Positions 11,246 through 24,153 of a stretch of 64,000 nucleotides of DNA are shown one piece after another. The stretch's first letter is position 1; every line of letters starts with the position of its first letter. Source of the DNA: Xenopus tropicalis (Eukaryota > Chordata > Amphibia > Anura > Pipidae). The stretch is from NCBI RefSeq assembly GCF_000004195.4, contig NC_030680.2, forward strand, positions 3,066,579 to 3,130,578, written 5' to 3'. The notes beneath the pieces are model-generated. The model searched no databases and was not told where the DNA came from. It saw only the letters and a program-made list of their open reading frames with translations. Position numbers and translations under genes: made by a program.

Positions 11246-14200
11246 TAACTATAGTAGCAGGGTAATAGCCTGTGGGGGGATAATAGCCTCTGGGAAGGAA
11301 CTGGGGCTGTGGGATAGCAGGTATAGTAGGGAGAGATGGTGCCTATAGTAGCAGTGGGGGGATAATAGCCTCTGGGAAGGGACTGGGGCTGTGGGATAGC
11401 CGGTATAGTAGGGAGAGATGGTGCCTATAGTAGCAGTGGGGGGATAATAGCCTCTGGGAAGGGACTGGGGCTGTGGGATAGCAGGTATAGTAGGGAGAGA
11501 TGGTGCCTATAGTAGCAGTGGGGGGATAATAGCCTCTGGGAAGGGACTGGGGCTGTGGGATAGCAGGTATAGTAGGGAGAGATGGTGCCTATAGTAGCAG
11601 TGGGGGGATAATAGCCTCTGGGAAGGGACTGGGGCTGTGGGATAGCAGGTATAGTAGGGAGAGATGGTGCCTATAGTAGCAGTGGGGGGATAATAGCCTC
11701 TGGGAAGGGACTGGGGCTGTGGGATAGCAGGTATAGTAGGGAGAGATGGTGCCTATAGTAGCAGTGGGGGGATAATAGCCTCTGGGAAGGGACTGGGGCT
11801 GTGGGATAGCAGGTATAGTAGGGAGAGATGGTGCCTATAGTAGCAGTGGGGGGATAATAGCCTCTGGGAAGGAACTGGGGCTGTGGGATAGCAGGTAAAG
11901 TAGGGAGAGATGGTGCCTATAGTAGCAGTGGGGGGATAATAGCCTCTGGGAAGGGACTGGGGCTGTGGGATAGCAGGTATAGTAGGGAGAGATGGTGCCT
12001 ATAGTAGCAGTGGGATAATAGCCTCTGGGAAGGGACTGGGGCTGTGGGATAGCAGGTATAGTAGGGAGAGATGGTGCCTATAGTAGCAGTGGGGGGATAA
12101 TAGCCTCTGGGAAGGGACTGGGGCTGTGGGATAGCAGGTATAGTAGGGAGAGATGGTGCCTATAGTAGCAGTGGGGGGATAATAGCCTCTGGGAAGGGAC
12201 TGGGGCTGGGGGATAGCAGGTATAGTAGGGAGAGATGGTGCCTATAGTAGCAGTGGAATAATAGCCTCTGGGAAGGAACTGGGGCTGTGGGATAGCAGGT
12301 ATAGTAGGGAGAGATGGTGTCTATAGTAGCAGTGGAATAATAGCCTCTGGGAAGGGACTGGGGCTGTGGGATAGCAGGTATAGTAGGGAGAGATGGTGCC
12401 TATAGTAGCAGTGGGGGGGATAATAGCCTCTGGGAAGGGACTGGGGCTGTGGGATAGCAGGTATAGTAGGGAGAGATGGTGCCTATAGTAGCAGTGGGGG
12501 GGATAATAGCCTCTGGGAAGGGACTGGGGCTGTGGGATAGCAGGTATAGTAGGGAGAGATGGTGCCTATAGTAGCAGTGGGGGGGATAATAGCCTCTGGG
12601 AAGGGACTGGGGCTGTGGGATAGCAGGTATAGTAGGGAGAGATGGTGCCTATAGTAGCAGTGGGGGGGATAATAGCCTCTGGGAAGGGACTGGGGCTGTG
12701 GGATAGCAGGTATAGTAGGGAGAGATGGTGCCTATAGTAGCAGTGGGGGGGATAATAGCCTCTGGGAAGGGACTGGGGCTGTGGATAGCAGGTATAGTAG
12801 GGAGAGATGGTGCCTATAGTAGCAGTGGAATAATAGCCTCTGGGAAGGGACTGGGGCTGTGGGATAGCAGGTATAGTAGGGAGAGATGGTGCCTATAGTA
12901 GCAGTGGGGGGGATAATAGCCTCTGGGAAGGGACTGGGGCTGTGGGATAGCAGGTATAGTAGGGAGAGATGGTGCCTATAGTAGCAGTGGGGGGATAATA
13001 GCCTCTGGGAAGGGACTGGGGCTGTGGGATAGCAGGTATAGTAGGGAGAGATGGTGCCTATAGTAGCAGTGGGGGGGATAATAGCCTCTGGGAAGGGACT
13101 GGGGCTGTGGGATAGCAGGTATAGTAGGGAGAGATGGTGCCTATAGTAGCAGTGGGGGGATAATAGCCTCTGGGAAGGGACTGGGGCTGTGGGATAGCAG
13201 GTATAGTAGGGAGAGATGGTGCCTATAGTAGCAGTGGGATAATAGCCTCTGGGAAGGGACTGGGGCTGTGGGATAGCAGGTATAGTAGGGAGAGATGGTG
13301 CCTATAGTAGCAGTGGGATAATAGCCTCTGGGAAGGGACTGGGGCTGTGGGATAGCAGGTATAGTAGGGAGAGATGGTGCCTATAGTAGCAGTGGGGGGA
13401 TAATAGCCTCTGGGAAGGGACTGGGGCTGTGGGATAGCAGGTATAGTAGGGAGAGATGGTGCCTATAGTAGCAGTGGGGGGATAATAGCCTCTGGGAAGG
13501 GACTGGGGCTGTGGGATAGCAGGTATAGTAGGGAGAGATGGTGCCTATAGTAGCAGTGGGGGATAATAGCCTCTGGGAAGGGACTGGGGCTGTGGGATAG
13601 CAGGTATAGTAGGGAGAGATGGTGCCTATAGTAGCAGTGGGGGGATAATAGCCTCTGGGAAGGGACTGGGGCTGTGGGATAGCAGGTATAGTAGGGAGAG
13701 ATGGTGCCTATAGTAGCAGTGGGGGGATAATAGCCTCTGGGAAGGGACTGGGGCTGTGGGATAGCAGGTATAGTAGGGAGAGATGGTGCCTATAGTAGCA
13801 GTGGGATAATAGCCTCTGGGAAGGGACTGGGGCTGTGGGATAGCAGGTATAGTAGGGAGAGATGGTGCCTATAGTAGCAGTGGGGGGATAATAGCCTCTG
13901 GGAAGGGACTGGGGCTGTGGATAGCAGGTATAGTAGGGAGAGATGGTGCCTATAGTAGCAGTGGGGGGATAATAGCCTCTGGGAAGGGACTGGGGCTGTG
14001 GGATAGTAGGTATAGTAGGGAGAGATGGTGCCTATAGTAGCAGTGAGGGGATAATAGCCTCTGGGAAGGGACTGGGGCTGTGGGATAGCAGGTATAGTAG
14101 GGAGAGATGGTGCCTATAGTAGCAGTGGGGGGATAATAGCCTCTGGGAAGGGACTGGGGCTGTGGGATAGCAGGTATAGTAGGGAGAGATGGTGCCTATA

Positions 14201-15018
14201 GTAGCAGTGGGATAATAGCCTCTGGGAAGGGACTGGGGCTGTGGGATAGCAGGTATAGTAGGGAGAGATGGTGCCTATAGTAGCAGTGGGGGGATAATAG
14301 CCTCTGGGAAGGGACTGGGGCTGTGGGATAGCAGGTATAGTAGGGAGAGATGGTGCCTATAGTAGCAGTGGGATAATAGCCTCTGGGAAGGGACTGGGGC
14401 TGTGGGATAGCAGGTATAGTAGGGAGAGATGGTGCCTATAGTAGCAGTGGGGGGATAATAGCCTCTGGGAAGGGACTGGGGCTGTGGGATAGCAGGTATA
14501 GTAGGGAGAGATGGTGCCTATAGTAGCAGTGGGGGGATAATAGCCTCTGGGAAGGGACTGGGGCTGTGGGATAGCAGGTATAGTAGGGAGAGATGGTGCC
14601 TATAGTAGCAGTGGGGGATAATAGCCTCTGGGAAGGGACTGGGGCTGTGGGATAGCAGGTATAGTAGGGAGAGATGGTGCCTATAGTAGCAGTGGGGGGA
14701 TAATAGCCTCTGGGAAGGGACTGGGGCTGTGGGATAGCAGGTATAGTAGGGAGAGATGGTGCCTATAGTAGCAGTGGGGGGATAATAGCCTCTGGGAAGG
14801 GACTGGGGCTGTGGGATAGCAGGTATAGTAGGGAGAGATGGTGCCTATAGTAGCAGTGGGGGGATAATAGCCTCTGGGAAGGGACTGGGGCTGTGGGATA
14901 GCAGGTATAGTAGGGAGAGATGGTGCCTATAGTAGCAGTGGGGGGATAATAGCCTCTGGGAAGGGACTGGGGCTGTGGGATAGCAGGTATAGTAGGGAGA
15001 GATGGTGCCTATAGTAGT
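11246..15018. repeat. 82-bp minisatellite, about 46 copies
   Basis: The unit carries AATAGCCTCTGGGAAGGGAC, TGGGGCTGTGGGATAGCAGG, TATAGTAGGGAGAGATGG, TGCCTATAGTAGCAGTGG and a G-run of variable length. Most length differences (about 76-84 bp) come from that G-run (GTGGGAT, GTGGAAT, or up to GTGGGGGGGAT), so slippage in the poly-G drives unit variation. Otherwise the copies are almost identical, which points to recent homogenisation. Confidence 0.96.
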
Positions 15019-16228
15019 CGCGGGAAGGCCAGTAGATAAATCAATGTACATAAAGTTCCATAAATCATTTGTTGTGAGAAACAGAAATATCTCAGTAGAA
15101 ATTCCGGGCTTTGTAGTGAGTGCTGCGCCCGGGACATAATTACGGAGCCGGGAACATTAGCGCCGGTGCCAGACATACATAATGGAGGAGAGAGGGGAGA
15201 TACGGAGGGAAGTAGAAGAATATATTTAATATCCGCGCTGCCGCTTCGCATCAGACTTAATGCCGTCAGAAACACATGATCGACCCTGATTAGGGAAGTC
15301 ATTAATTTTCAAGACAAATAAAAAATGCAAGATCATTTGATTATAAATGTAAATGGCTGTCGCTGCAAATCACCTCCCTAATGCGGAGTCGCCGCGCGTG
15401 GAGCTTGCGCTCACTTCACAGAGGAGTCGCTTTAGCGTGAGACAGCTCGAATGAAATATCGTATGACGCACGCGTTTGCCCCCCCCCCCGGAGCCATTGC
15501 CCCCCCCCCCCGGAGCCACCAATGCCCGCGTGGTATTGTTGCCGCCCTGACTTGCCCAATTAGTGGCCACATAACACGACATTGACGGCGGAACGTGATT
15601 GAGGCGCTTCTTTTTTTCCGTTTTTTCGCCTTCGTCAGGGAGTCATAACGTCCAATCAGCGGCTTTCATTCAATATGAACGCTCTGACCCTAGTTCTGAT
15701 GAGAACTCTTAGCTATTTCATCTTTAAATAAAAAGAGTGTCTGGAAGCAATTATGGTGGTGTGTTAATTGGATATTCCTTTTTATCTTTCCTTCTTACCC
15801 CCCCCCCAAAAAAAAAAAAAAAGTCACTGCTAACGAAATCCTTGTTTCCTAACGACTCCCGATTCTTCCTTCTTCGGTCTCAGCAATAAACTTCTCGTTA
15901 GGCATTCATGCTATTCTGGATGTAATTATTGCGCAAAAAAAAAAAAAGTCCCTGTGAGACGGTTTTTCGGGCTCTAGAGCCGCCGCGCTGAATACGCCAG
16001 CTGTGTTTTTGCCTGTGTTGTCGGAAATAAAGGGCAACTTAACCTGCTGAGTTCAAAATGTGAATGACGGGCGAGATTTGTAGATTGTGTTTATCGTACC
16101 GACGGGTGCCTTCTCCACTCTGCATTAGCACATCAATAACTGTACAATCACTCTGCTATACACTGATCTCTTCTTCTCTACTGCAGCAGCTGATTGGGCC
16201 ATGATGTGCCCGGAGGGTCACAAAGATC
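15019..16228. other. Unique non-coding island, 1.2 kb
   Basis: This is complex sequence with many CpGs and homeodomain-type TAATTA/ATTA words. Two poly-C runs followed by GGAGCCA (15479-15520) form a short local duplication. Poly-C/poly-A (15799-15825) and poly-A (15936-15947) runs are present. No coding exon is seen. It could be regulatory, but that is inference. Confidence 0.5.
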
Positions 16229-19200
16229 TGTTTGGGCAGGGTCCCTCTGTGTCTCCCCATTCTGTATGTCCCCCCCCTCTGTCTGGGCAGGGTCCCTCTG
16301 TGTCTCCCCATTCTGTATGTGCCCCCCCCTCTGTCTGGGCAGGGTCCCTCTGTGTCTCCCCATTCTGTATGTGCCCCTCACCTTCCCCTCTGTCTGGGCA
16401 GGGTCCCTCTGTGTCTCCCCATTCTGTATGTGCCCCTCACCTTCCCCTCTGTCTGGGCAGGGTCCCTCTGTGTCTCCCCATTCTGTATGTGCCCCTCACC
16501 TTCCCCTCTGTCTGGGCAGGGTCCCTCTGTGTCTCCCCATTCTGTATGTGCCCCCCTGTCTGGGCAGGGTCCCTCTGTGTCTCCCCATTCTGTATGTGCC
16601 CCTCACCTTCCCCTCTGTCTGGGCAGGGTCCCTCTGTGTCTCCCCATTCTGTATGTGCCCCTCACCTTCCCCTCTGTCTGGGCAGGGTCCCTCTGTGGCT
16701 CGCCATTCTGTATGTGCCCCCCCCTCTGTCTGGGCAGGGTCCCTCTGTGTCTCCCCATTCTGTATGTGCCCCTCACCTTCCCCTCTGTCTGGGCAGGGTC
16801 CCTCTGTGTCTCCCCATTCTGTATGTGCCCCTCACCTTCCCCTCTGTCTGGGCAGGGTCCCTCTGTGTCTCCCCATTCTGTATGTGCCCCCCCTCTGTCT
16901 GGGCAGGGTCCCTCTGTGTCCCCCCATTCTGTATGTGCCCCTCACCTTCCCCTCTGTCTGGGCAGGGTCCCTCTGTGTCTTTCCATTCTGTATGTGCCCC
17001 TCACCTTCCCGTCTGTCTGGGCAGGGTCCCTCTGTGTCTCCCCATTCTGTATGTGCCCCTCACCTTCCCCTCTGTCTGGGCAGGGTCCCTCTGTGTCTCC
17101 CCATTCTGTATGTGCCCCTCACCTTCCCCTCTGTCTGGGCAGGGTCCCTCTGTGTCCCCCCCATTCTGTATGTGCCCCCCCTATCTGGGCAGGGTCCCTC
17201 TGTGTCTCCCCATTCTGTATGTGCCCCTCACCTTCCCCTCTGTCTGGGCAGGGTCCCTCTGTGTCTCCCCATTCTGTATGTGCCCCTCACCTTCCCCTCT
17301 GTCTGGGCAGGGTCCCTCTGTGTCTTTCCATTCTGTATGTTCCCCTCCCCTCTGTCTGGGCAGGGTCCCTCTGTGTCTCCCCATTCTGTATGTGCCCCTC
17401 CCCTCTGTCTGGGCAGGGTCTCTCTGTGTCTCCCCATTCTGTATGTGCCCCCCCCCTCTGTCTGGGCAGGGTCCCTCTGTGTCTCCCCATTCTGTATGTG
17501 CCCCTCACCTTCCCCCCTGTCTGGGCAGGGTCCCTCTGTGTCTCCCCATTCTGTATGTGCCCCTCACCTTCCCCTCTGTCTGGGCAGGGTCCCTCTGTGT
17601 CTCCCCATTCTGTATGTGCCCCTCACCTTCCCCTCTGTCTGGGCAGGGTCCCTCTGTGTCTCCCCATTCTGTATGTGCCCCTCACCTTCCCCTCTGTCTG
17701 GGCAGGGTCCCTCTGTGTCTCCCCATTCTGTATGTGCCCCTCACCTTCCCCTCTGTCTGGGCAGGGTCCCTCTGTGTCTCCCTATTCTGTATGTGCCCCC
17801 CCTGTCTGGGCAGGGTCCCTCTGTGTCTCCCCATTCTGTATGTGCCCCTCACCTTCCCCTCTGTCTGGGCAGGGTCCCTCTGTGTCTCCCCATTCTGTAT
17901 GTGCCCCTCACCTTCCCCTCTGTCTGGGCAGGGTCCCTCTGTGTCCCCCCCATTCTGTATGTGCCCCCCCTATCTGGGCAGGGTCCCTCTGTGTCTCCCC
18001 ATTCTGTATGTGCCCCTCACCTTCCCCTCTGTCTGGGCAGGGTCCCTCTGTGTCTCCCCATTCTGTATGTGCCCCTCACCTTCCCCTCTGTCTGGGCAGG
18101 GTCCCTCTGTGTCCCCCCATTCTGTATGTGCCCCTCACCTTCCCCTCTGTCTGGGCAGGGTCCCTCTGTGTCTTTCCATTCTGTATGTGCCCCTCACCTT
18201 CCCGTCTGTCTGGGCAGGGTCCCTCTGTGTCTCCCCATTCTGTATGTGCCCCTCACCTTCCCCTCTGTCTGGGCAGGGTCCCTCTGTGTCCCCCCATTCT
18301 GTATGTGCCCCCCCTATCTGGGCAGGGTCCCTCTGTGTCTCCCCATTCTGTATGTGCCCCTCACCTTCCCCTCTGTCTGGGCAGGGTCCCTCTGTGTCTC
18401 CCCATTCTGTATGTGCCCCTCACCTTCCCCTCTGTCTGGGCAGGGTCCCTCTGTGTCTTTCCATTCTGTATGTTCCCCTCCCCTCTGTCTGGGCAGGGTC
18501 CCTCTGTGTCTCCCCATTCTGTATGTGCCCCTCCCCTCTGTCTGGGCAGGGTCCCTCTGTGTCTCCCCATTCTGTATGTGCCCCTCCCCTCTGTCTGGGC
18601 AGGGTCCCTCTGTGTCTCCCCATTCTGTATGTGCTCCTCCCCTCTGTCTGGGCAGGGTCCCTCTGTGTCTCCACATTCTGTATGTGCCCCTCACCTTCCC
18701 CTCTGTCTGGGCAGGGTCCCTCTGTGTCTCCCCATTCTGTATGTGCCCCTCCCCTCTGTCTGGGCAGGGTCCCTCTGTGGCTCCCCATTCTGTATGTGCC
18801 CCTCCCCTCTGTCTGGGCAGGGTCCCTCTGTGTCTCCACATTCTGTATGTGCCCCTCACCTTCCCCTCTGTCTGGGCAGGGTCCCTCTGTGTCTCCCCAT
18901 TCTGTATGTGCCCCCCCTCTGTCTGGGCAGGGTCCCTCTGTGTCTCCCCATTCTGTATGTGCCCCCCCTCTGTCTGGGCAGGGTCCCTCTGTGGCTCGCC
19001 ATTCTGTATGTGCCCCCCCCTCTGTCTGGGCAGGGTCCCTCTGTGTCTCCCCATTCTGTATGTGCCCCTCACCTTCCCCTCTGTCTGGGCAGGGTCCCTC
19101 TGTGTCTCCCCATTCTGTATGTGCCCCTCACCTTCCCCTCTGTCTGGGCAGGGTCCCTCTGTGTCTCCCCATTCTGTATGTGCCCCTCCCCTCTGTCTGG

Positions 19201-20478
19201 GCAGGGTCCCTCTGTGTCTCCCCATTCTGTATGTGCCCCTCCCCTCTGTCTGGGCAGGGTCCCTCTGTGTCTCCCCATTCTGTATGTGCCCCCCCTCTGT
19301 CTGGGCAGGGTCCCTCTGTGTCTCCCCATTCTGTATGTGCCCCCCCTCTGTCTGGGCAGGGTCCCTCTGTGTCTCCCCATTCTGTATGTGCCCCCCCTCT
19401 GTCTGGGCAGGGTCCCTCTGTGTCTCCCCATTCTGTATGTGCCCCTCCCCTCTGTCTGGGCAGGGTCCCTCTGTGTCTCCCCATTCTGTATGTGCCCCTC
19501 CCCTCTGTCTGGGCAGGGTCCCTCTGTGTCTCCCCATTCTGTATGTGCCCCCCCTCTGTCTGGGCAGGGTCCCTCTGTGTCTCCCCATTCTGTATGTGCC
19601 CCCCCTCTGTCTGGGCAGGGTCCCTCTGTGTCTCCCCATTCTGTATGGGCTCCTCCCCTCTGTCTGGGCAGGGTCCCTCTGTGTCTCCCCATTCTGTATG
19701 TGCCCCTCCCCTCTGTCTGGGCAGGGTCCCTCTGTGTCTCCCCATTCTGTATGTGCCCCTCCCCTCTGTCTGGGCAGGGTCCCTCTGTGTCTCCCCATTC
19801 TGTATGTGCCCCCCCCTCTGTCTGGGCAGGGTCCCTCTGTGTCTCCCCATTCTGTATGTGCCCCCCCTCTGTCTGGGCAGGGTCCCTCTGTGTCTCCCCA
19901 TTCTGTATGTGCCCCCCCCCCCCTCTGTCTGGGCAGGGTCCCTCTGTGTCTCCCCATTCTGTATGTGCCCCCCCTCTGTCTGGGCAGGGTCCCTCTGTGT
20001 CTCCCCATTCTGTATGTGCCCCCCCCCTCTGTCTGGGCAGGGTCCCTCTGTGTCTCCCCATTCTGTATGTGCCTCCCCCTCTGTCTGGGCAGGGTCCCTC
20101 TGTGTCTCCCCATTCTGTATGTGCCTCCCCCTCTGTCTGGGCAGGGTCCCTCTGTGTCTCCCCATTCTGTATGTGCCTCCCCCTCTGTCTGGGCAGGGTC
20201 CCTCTGTGGCTCCCCATTCTGTATGTGCCCCTCACCTTCCCCTCTGTCTGGGCAGGGTCCCTCTGTGTCTCCCCATTCTGTATGTGCCCCCCCTCTGTCT
20301 GGGCAGGGTCCCTCTGTGGCTCCCCATTCTGTATGTGCCCCTCACCTTCCCCTCTGTCTGGGCAGGGTCCCTCTGTGGCTCCCCATTCTGTATGTGCCCC
20401 TCACCTTCCCCTCTGTCTGGGCAGGGTCTCTCTGTGTCTCCCCATTCTGTATGTGCCCCCCCGGGTCCCTCTGTGGCT
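16229..20478. repeat. 51/59-bp minisatellite, about 77 copies, stop-free in all forward frames
   Basis: The unit has CTGTCTGGGCAGGGTCCCTC, TGTGTCTCCCCATTCTGTAT, GTGCCCC, with or without TCACCTTCC. The 59-bp form dominates before about 18450 and the short ~51-bp form after, and blocks of mixed forms recur (for example near 16870-17450 and 18060-18590). No unit has a stop in any plus frame, so three overlapping frames of about 1430-1447 codons exist. They share no start context, have no promoter and have no domain. Confidence 0.96.
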
Positions 20479-21266
20479 CCTCACTAACAAACCTTGTAAT
20501 TTATGTTTGGGAAGCCAAGGCCAAGATCTGCTTGTAATAGATCATCCCAAGTTGGGTAATTAAGCTTTATATATTGGAGCTTACAGCAACTGACCATACC
20601 CCCTTGACTAATGAGTAATTAGGTGTGAATTGCCCCCAAGGGAGCCCCCATTATTAGGGTTGACCCCGGTACCATTATCATTCCATCCTGCCCAAGGGCC
20701 ACTTTCCAGCCATTGGCCGCTCACAAACCAACTGACCAATGATAAAAGCCCTGGGGCAGATGGAACATTTCGCCATATTGTCCCGATAAACGTTTCAGAT
20801 CTTTAGAGCATTTTCATCTGCGCCGGGAGATAAACGCTTTCTGCAAACGGCGAATATGAAAATGTTTTAGGGAGAATAAGAAGCGTTTTGACAGGAAGGT
20901 AACGGCAAAATGAGCCTCGGCGGCGAGAGGCGGCGCCTTCCCACGCGTAATTATTACCCTCTATATTTACATTATAATAATCGCTTGTAGGCGCCGCTTG
21001 GCGGCATTTTAAGACAAACATTTGTAATTCGGGCGACTTTATGTCGGAAATGTGAATGTCGGGGGGGGGGGGGGCGCGGTTGGAGTTGGAAGAACGTAGA
21101 AAAGCTTTTAAGGGGCTTCCTACCCATTTGGTGACCTGGAGAGAGATATTATTATTATTATTATTATTAATTATATCCAAGGAACAGTGATCACTGCAAA
21201 GCCGAAAAGCAGTTTAAAGGGAACATTTTACCTTAAAAACATCTTTATGGACATTGGAGCCACCGA
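20479..21266. other. Unique non-coding island
   Basis: Complex, CpG-containing sequence (20760-21060) reads like conserved-noncoding material. A 14-base G run lies at 21061-21074 and an (ATT)n tract at 21149-21166. A 125-codon minus frame (21180-20803) passes through low-complexity asparagine and has no recognisable domain. Confidence 0.5.
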
Positions 21267-23376
21267 CACTTTCCCCTGTCTCTGCCCCTATATATTAGGT
21301 ACCTACCTAGTGCTACCAACCCCTATTTCTGTAGGGAAATGAGAGCAGGGCAGGCAGTAACCCTTCCAACACTTTCCCCTGTCTCTGCCCCTATATATTA
21401 GGTACCTACCTAGTGCTACCAACCCCTGTTTCTGTAGGGAATGAGAGCAGGGCAGGCAGTAACCCTTCCAACACTTTCCCCTGTCTCTGCCCCTATATAT
21501 TAGGTACCTACCTAGTGCTACCAACCCCTATTTCTGTAGGGAAATGAGAGAAGGGCAGGCAGTAACCCTTCCAACACTTTCCCCTGTCTCTGCCCCTATA
21601 TATTAGGTACCTACCTAGTGCTACCAACCCCTATTTCTGTAGGGAAATGAGAGCAGGGCAGGCAGTAACCCTTCCAACACTTTCCCCTGTCTCTGCCCCT
21701 ATATATTAGGTACCTACCTAGTGCTACCAACCCCTATTTCTGTAGGGAAATGAGAGCAGGGCAGGCAGTAACCCTTCCAACACTTTCCCCTGTCTCTGCC
21801 TCTATATATTAGGTACCTACCTAGTGCTGCCAACCCCTATTTCTGTAGGGAAATGAGAGCAGGGCAGGCAGTAACCCTTCCAACACTTTCCCCTGTCTCT
21901 GCCTCTATATATTAGGTACCTACCTAGTGCTACCAACCCCTATTTCTGTAGGGAAATGAGAGAAGGGCAGGCAGTAACCCTTCCAACACTTTCCCCTGTC
22001 TCTGCCTCTATATATTAGGTACCTACCTAGTGCTACCAACCCCTATTTCTGTAGGGAAATGAGAGCAGGGCAGGCAGTAACCCTTCCAACACTTTCCCCT
22101 GTCTCTGCCCCTATATATTAGGTACCTACCTAGTGCTACCAACCCCTATTTCTGTAGGGAAATGAGAGCAGGGCAGGCAGTAACCCTTCCAACACTTTCC
22201 CCTGTCTCTGTCCCTATATATTATGTACCTACCTAGTGCTACCAACCCCTATTTCTGTAGGGAAATGAGAGCAGGGCAGGCAGTAACCCTTCCAACACTT
22301 TCCCCTGTCTCTGTCCCTATATATTAGGTACCTACCTAGTGCTACCAACCCCTATTTCTGTAGGGAAATGAGAGCAGGGCAGGCAGTAACCCTTCCAACA
22401 CTTTCCCCTGTCTCTGCCCCTATATATTAGGTACCTACCTAGTGCTACCAACCCCTATTTCTGTAGGGAAATGAGAGAAGGGCAGGCAGTAACCCTTCCA
22501 ACACTTTCCCCTGTCTCTGCCCCTATATATTAGGTACCTACCTAGTGCTACCAACCCCTATTTCTGTAGGGAAATGAGAGAAGGGCAGGCAGTAACCCTT
22601 CCAACACTTTCCCCTGTCTCTGCCCCTATATATTAGGTACCTACCTAGTGCTACCAACCCCTGTTTCTGTAGGGAATGAGAGCAGGGCAGGCAGTAACTC
22701 TTCCAACACTTTCCCCTGTCTCTGCCCCTATATATTAGGTACCTACCTAGTGCTACCAACCCCTATTTCTGTAGGGAAATGAGAGCAGGGCAGGCAGTAA
22801 CCCTTCCAACACTTTCCCCTGTCTCTGCCCCTATATATTAGGTACCTACCTAGTGCTACCAACCCCTATTTCTGTAGGGAAATGAGAGCAGGGCAGGCAG
22901 TAACTCTTCCAACACTTTCCCCTGTCTCTGCCCCTATATATTAGGTACCTACCTAGTGCTACCAACCCCTATTTCTGTAGGGAAATGAGAGCAGGGCAGG
23001 CAGTAACCCTTCCAACACTTTCCCCTGTCTCTGCCCCTATATATTAGGTACCTACCTAGTGCTACCAACCCCTATTTCTGTAGGGAAATGAGAGCAGGGC
23101 AGGCAGTAACCCTTCCAACACTTTCCCCTGTCTCTGCCCCTATATATTAGGTACCTACCTAGTGCTACCAACCCCTATTTCTGTAGGGAAATGAGAGCAG
23201 GGCAGGCAGTAACCCTTCCAACACTTTCCCCTGTCTCTGCCCCTATATATTAGGTACCTACCTAGTGCTACCAACCCCTATTTCTGTAGGGAAATGAGAG
23301 CAGGGCAGGCAGTAACCCTTCCAACACTTTCCCCTGTCTCTGCCCCTATATATTAGGTACCTACCTAGTGCTGCCA
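21267..23376 (+). repeat. 103-bp minisatellite, left array (about 20 copies)
   Basis: CACTTTCCCCTGTCTCTGCC recurs at 21267, 21370, 21472, 21575 and onward with a 103-bp period. The unit also holds ATTAGGTACCTACCTAGTGC, itself nearly palindromic around GGTACC. The same unit in inverse orientation forms the array at 24154-27627. Confidence 0.96.
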
Positions 23377-24153
23377 GTAAGTATTTACCTATAACGGCAG
23401 GGAGACATGAGGTGGGTCTAGTTTACTCGGGGGGGGGGGGGGGGGGGGGGGATCAGCCACCTATATCGCTATCAAGAAGCTGTTAATCAGAATCCCTTCC
23501 CGTTACTTTATGATGCTGCTGCTAATTTCCCGTCCCCTCCTCGCTCGAGCGATTAGATGAGTTCCTACACAAGCTTTCAGCTCTCAGATAAATGAACAGG
23601 CAGGAAAGAATATTATCAAATGAGCTGTTGAAGGAGCGGGTGAATGTGTCAGTGACTGCTCTGAGAATGAATTTAGATTTATCTGCATTACTGCATTATC
23701 CCCCCCCCCCAGCCCCGGATTCACTGGCTCGGCCCCTGCGCTCCCTGCCTGATCGCTCGGCTTGTAATGAATCCTGACAGACGTTGGCTCGGGGGGCTCT
23801 GACGCATCCAATTGTCTCCTAACTTGTTGGGAAATTAAGTTGCTTAACATTATAAATTGTCTCATTTGACCAGAGGTATTAACACCTCGGCGCTTCTACG
23901 CCTGGCGATTTCTAAATGTGTTTTGTTTCCATTAGACAGCTGCGACTTCTCAGTGTTCCGCAGGGTAAATTGGCCTTTTGCTTTTCACTTAAATAAAAGC
24001 ACAACAAGAGCAATACAGTGCGACGTGAAAAATAGGGAGAATAAAGTGTGAGCGTTGGGTTATTAGCAATAAATTCCATCCGGTGAGAAACCTCAGCTCC
24101 TCTATTCTCTATCTGTTCCATTGTACTGTAGGGCCAATATGTTATACAGTTAC
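23377..24153. other. Spacer between the two opposed 103-bp arrays, with a 23-base poly-G run
   Basis: There is unique sequence plus an uninterrupted run of 23 G at 23429-23451 and a C10 run near 23701. Small frames (61-93 codons) on both strands overlap each other and show no domain. It forms the loop of a very large potential hairpin. Confidence 0.6.

Noticed and set aside
16194..20563. Three plus frames of about 1430-1447 codons and a 599-codon minus frame
   Set aside because: All arise from a repeat unit that lacks stops. Three full-length frames on the same strand at once cannot reflect selection on one protein.
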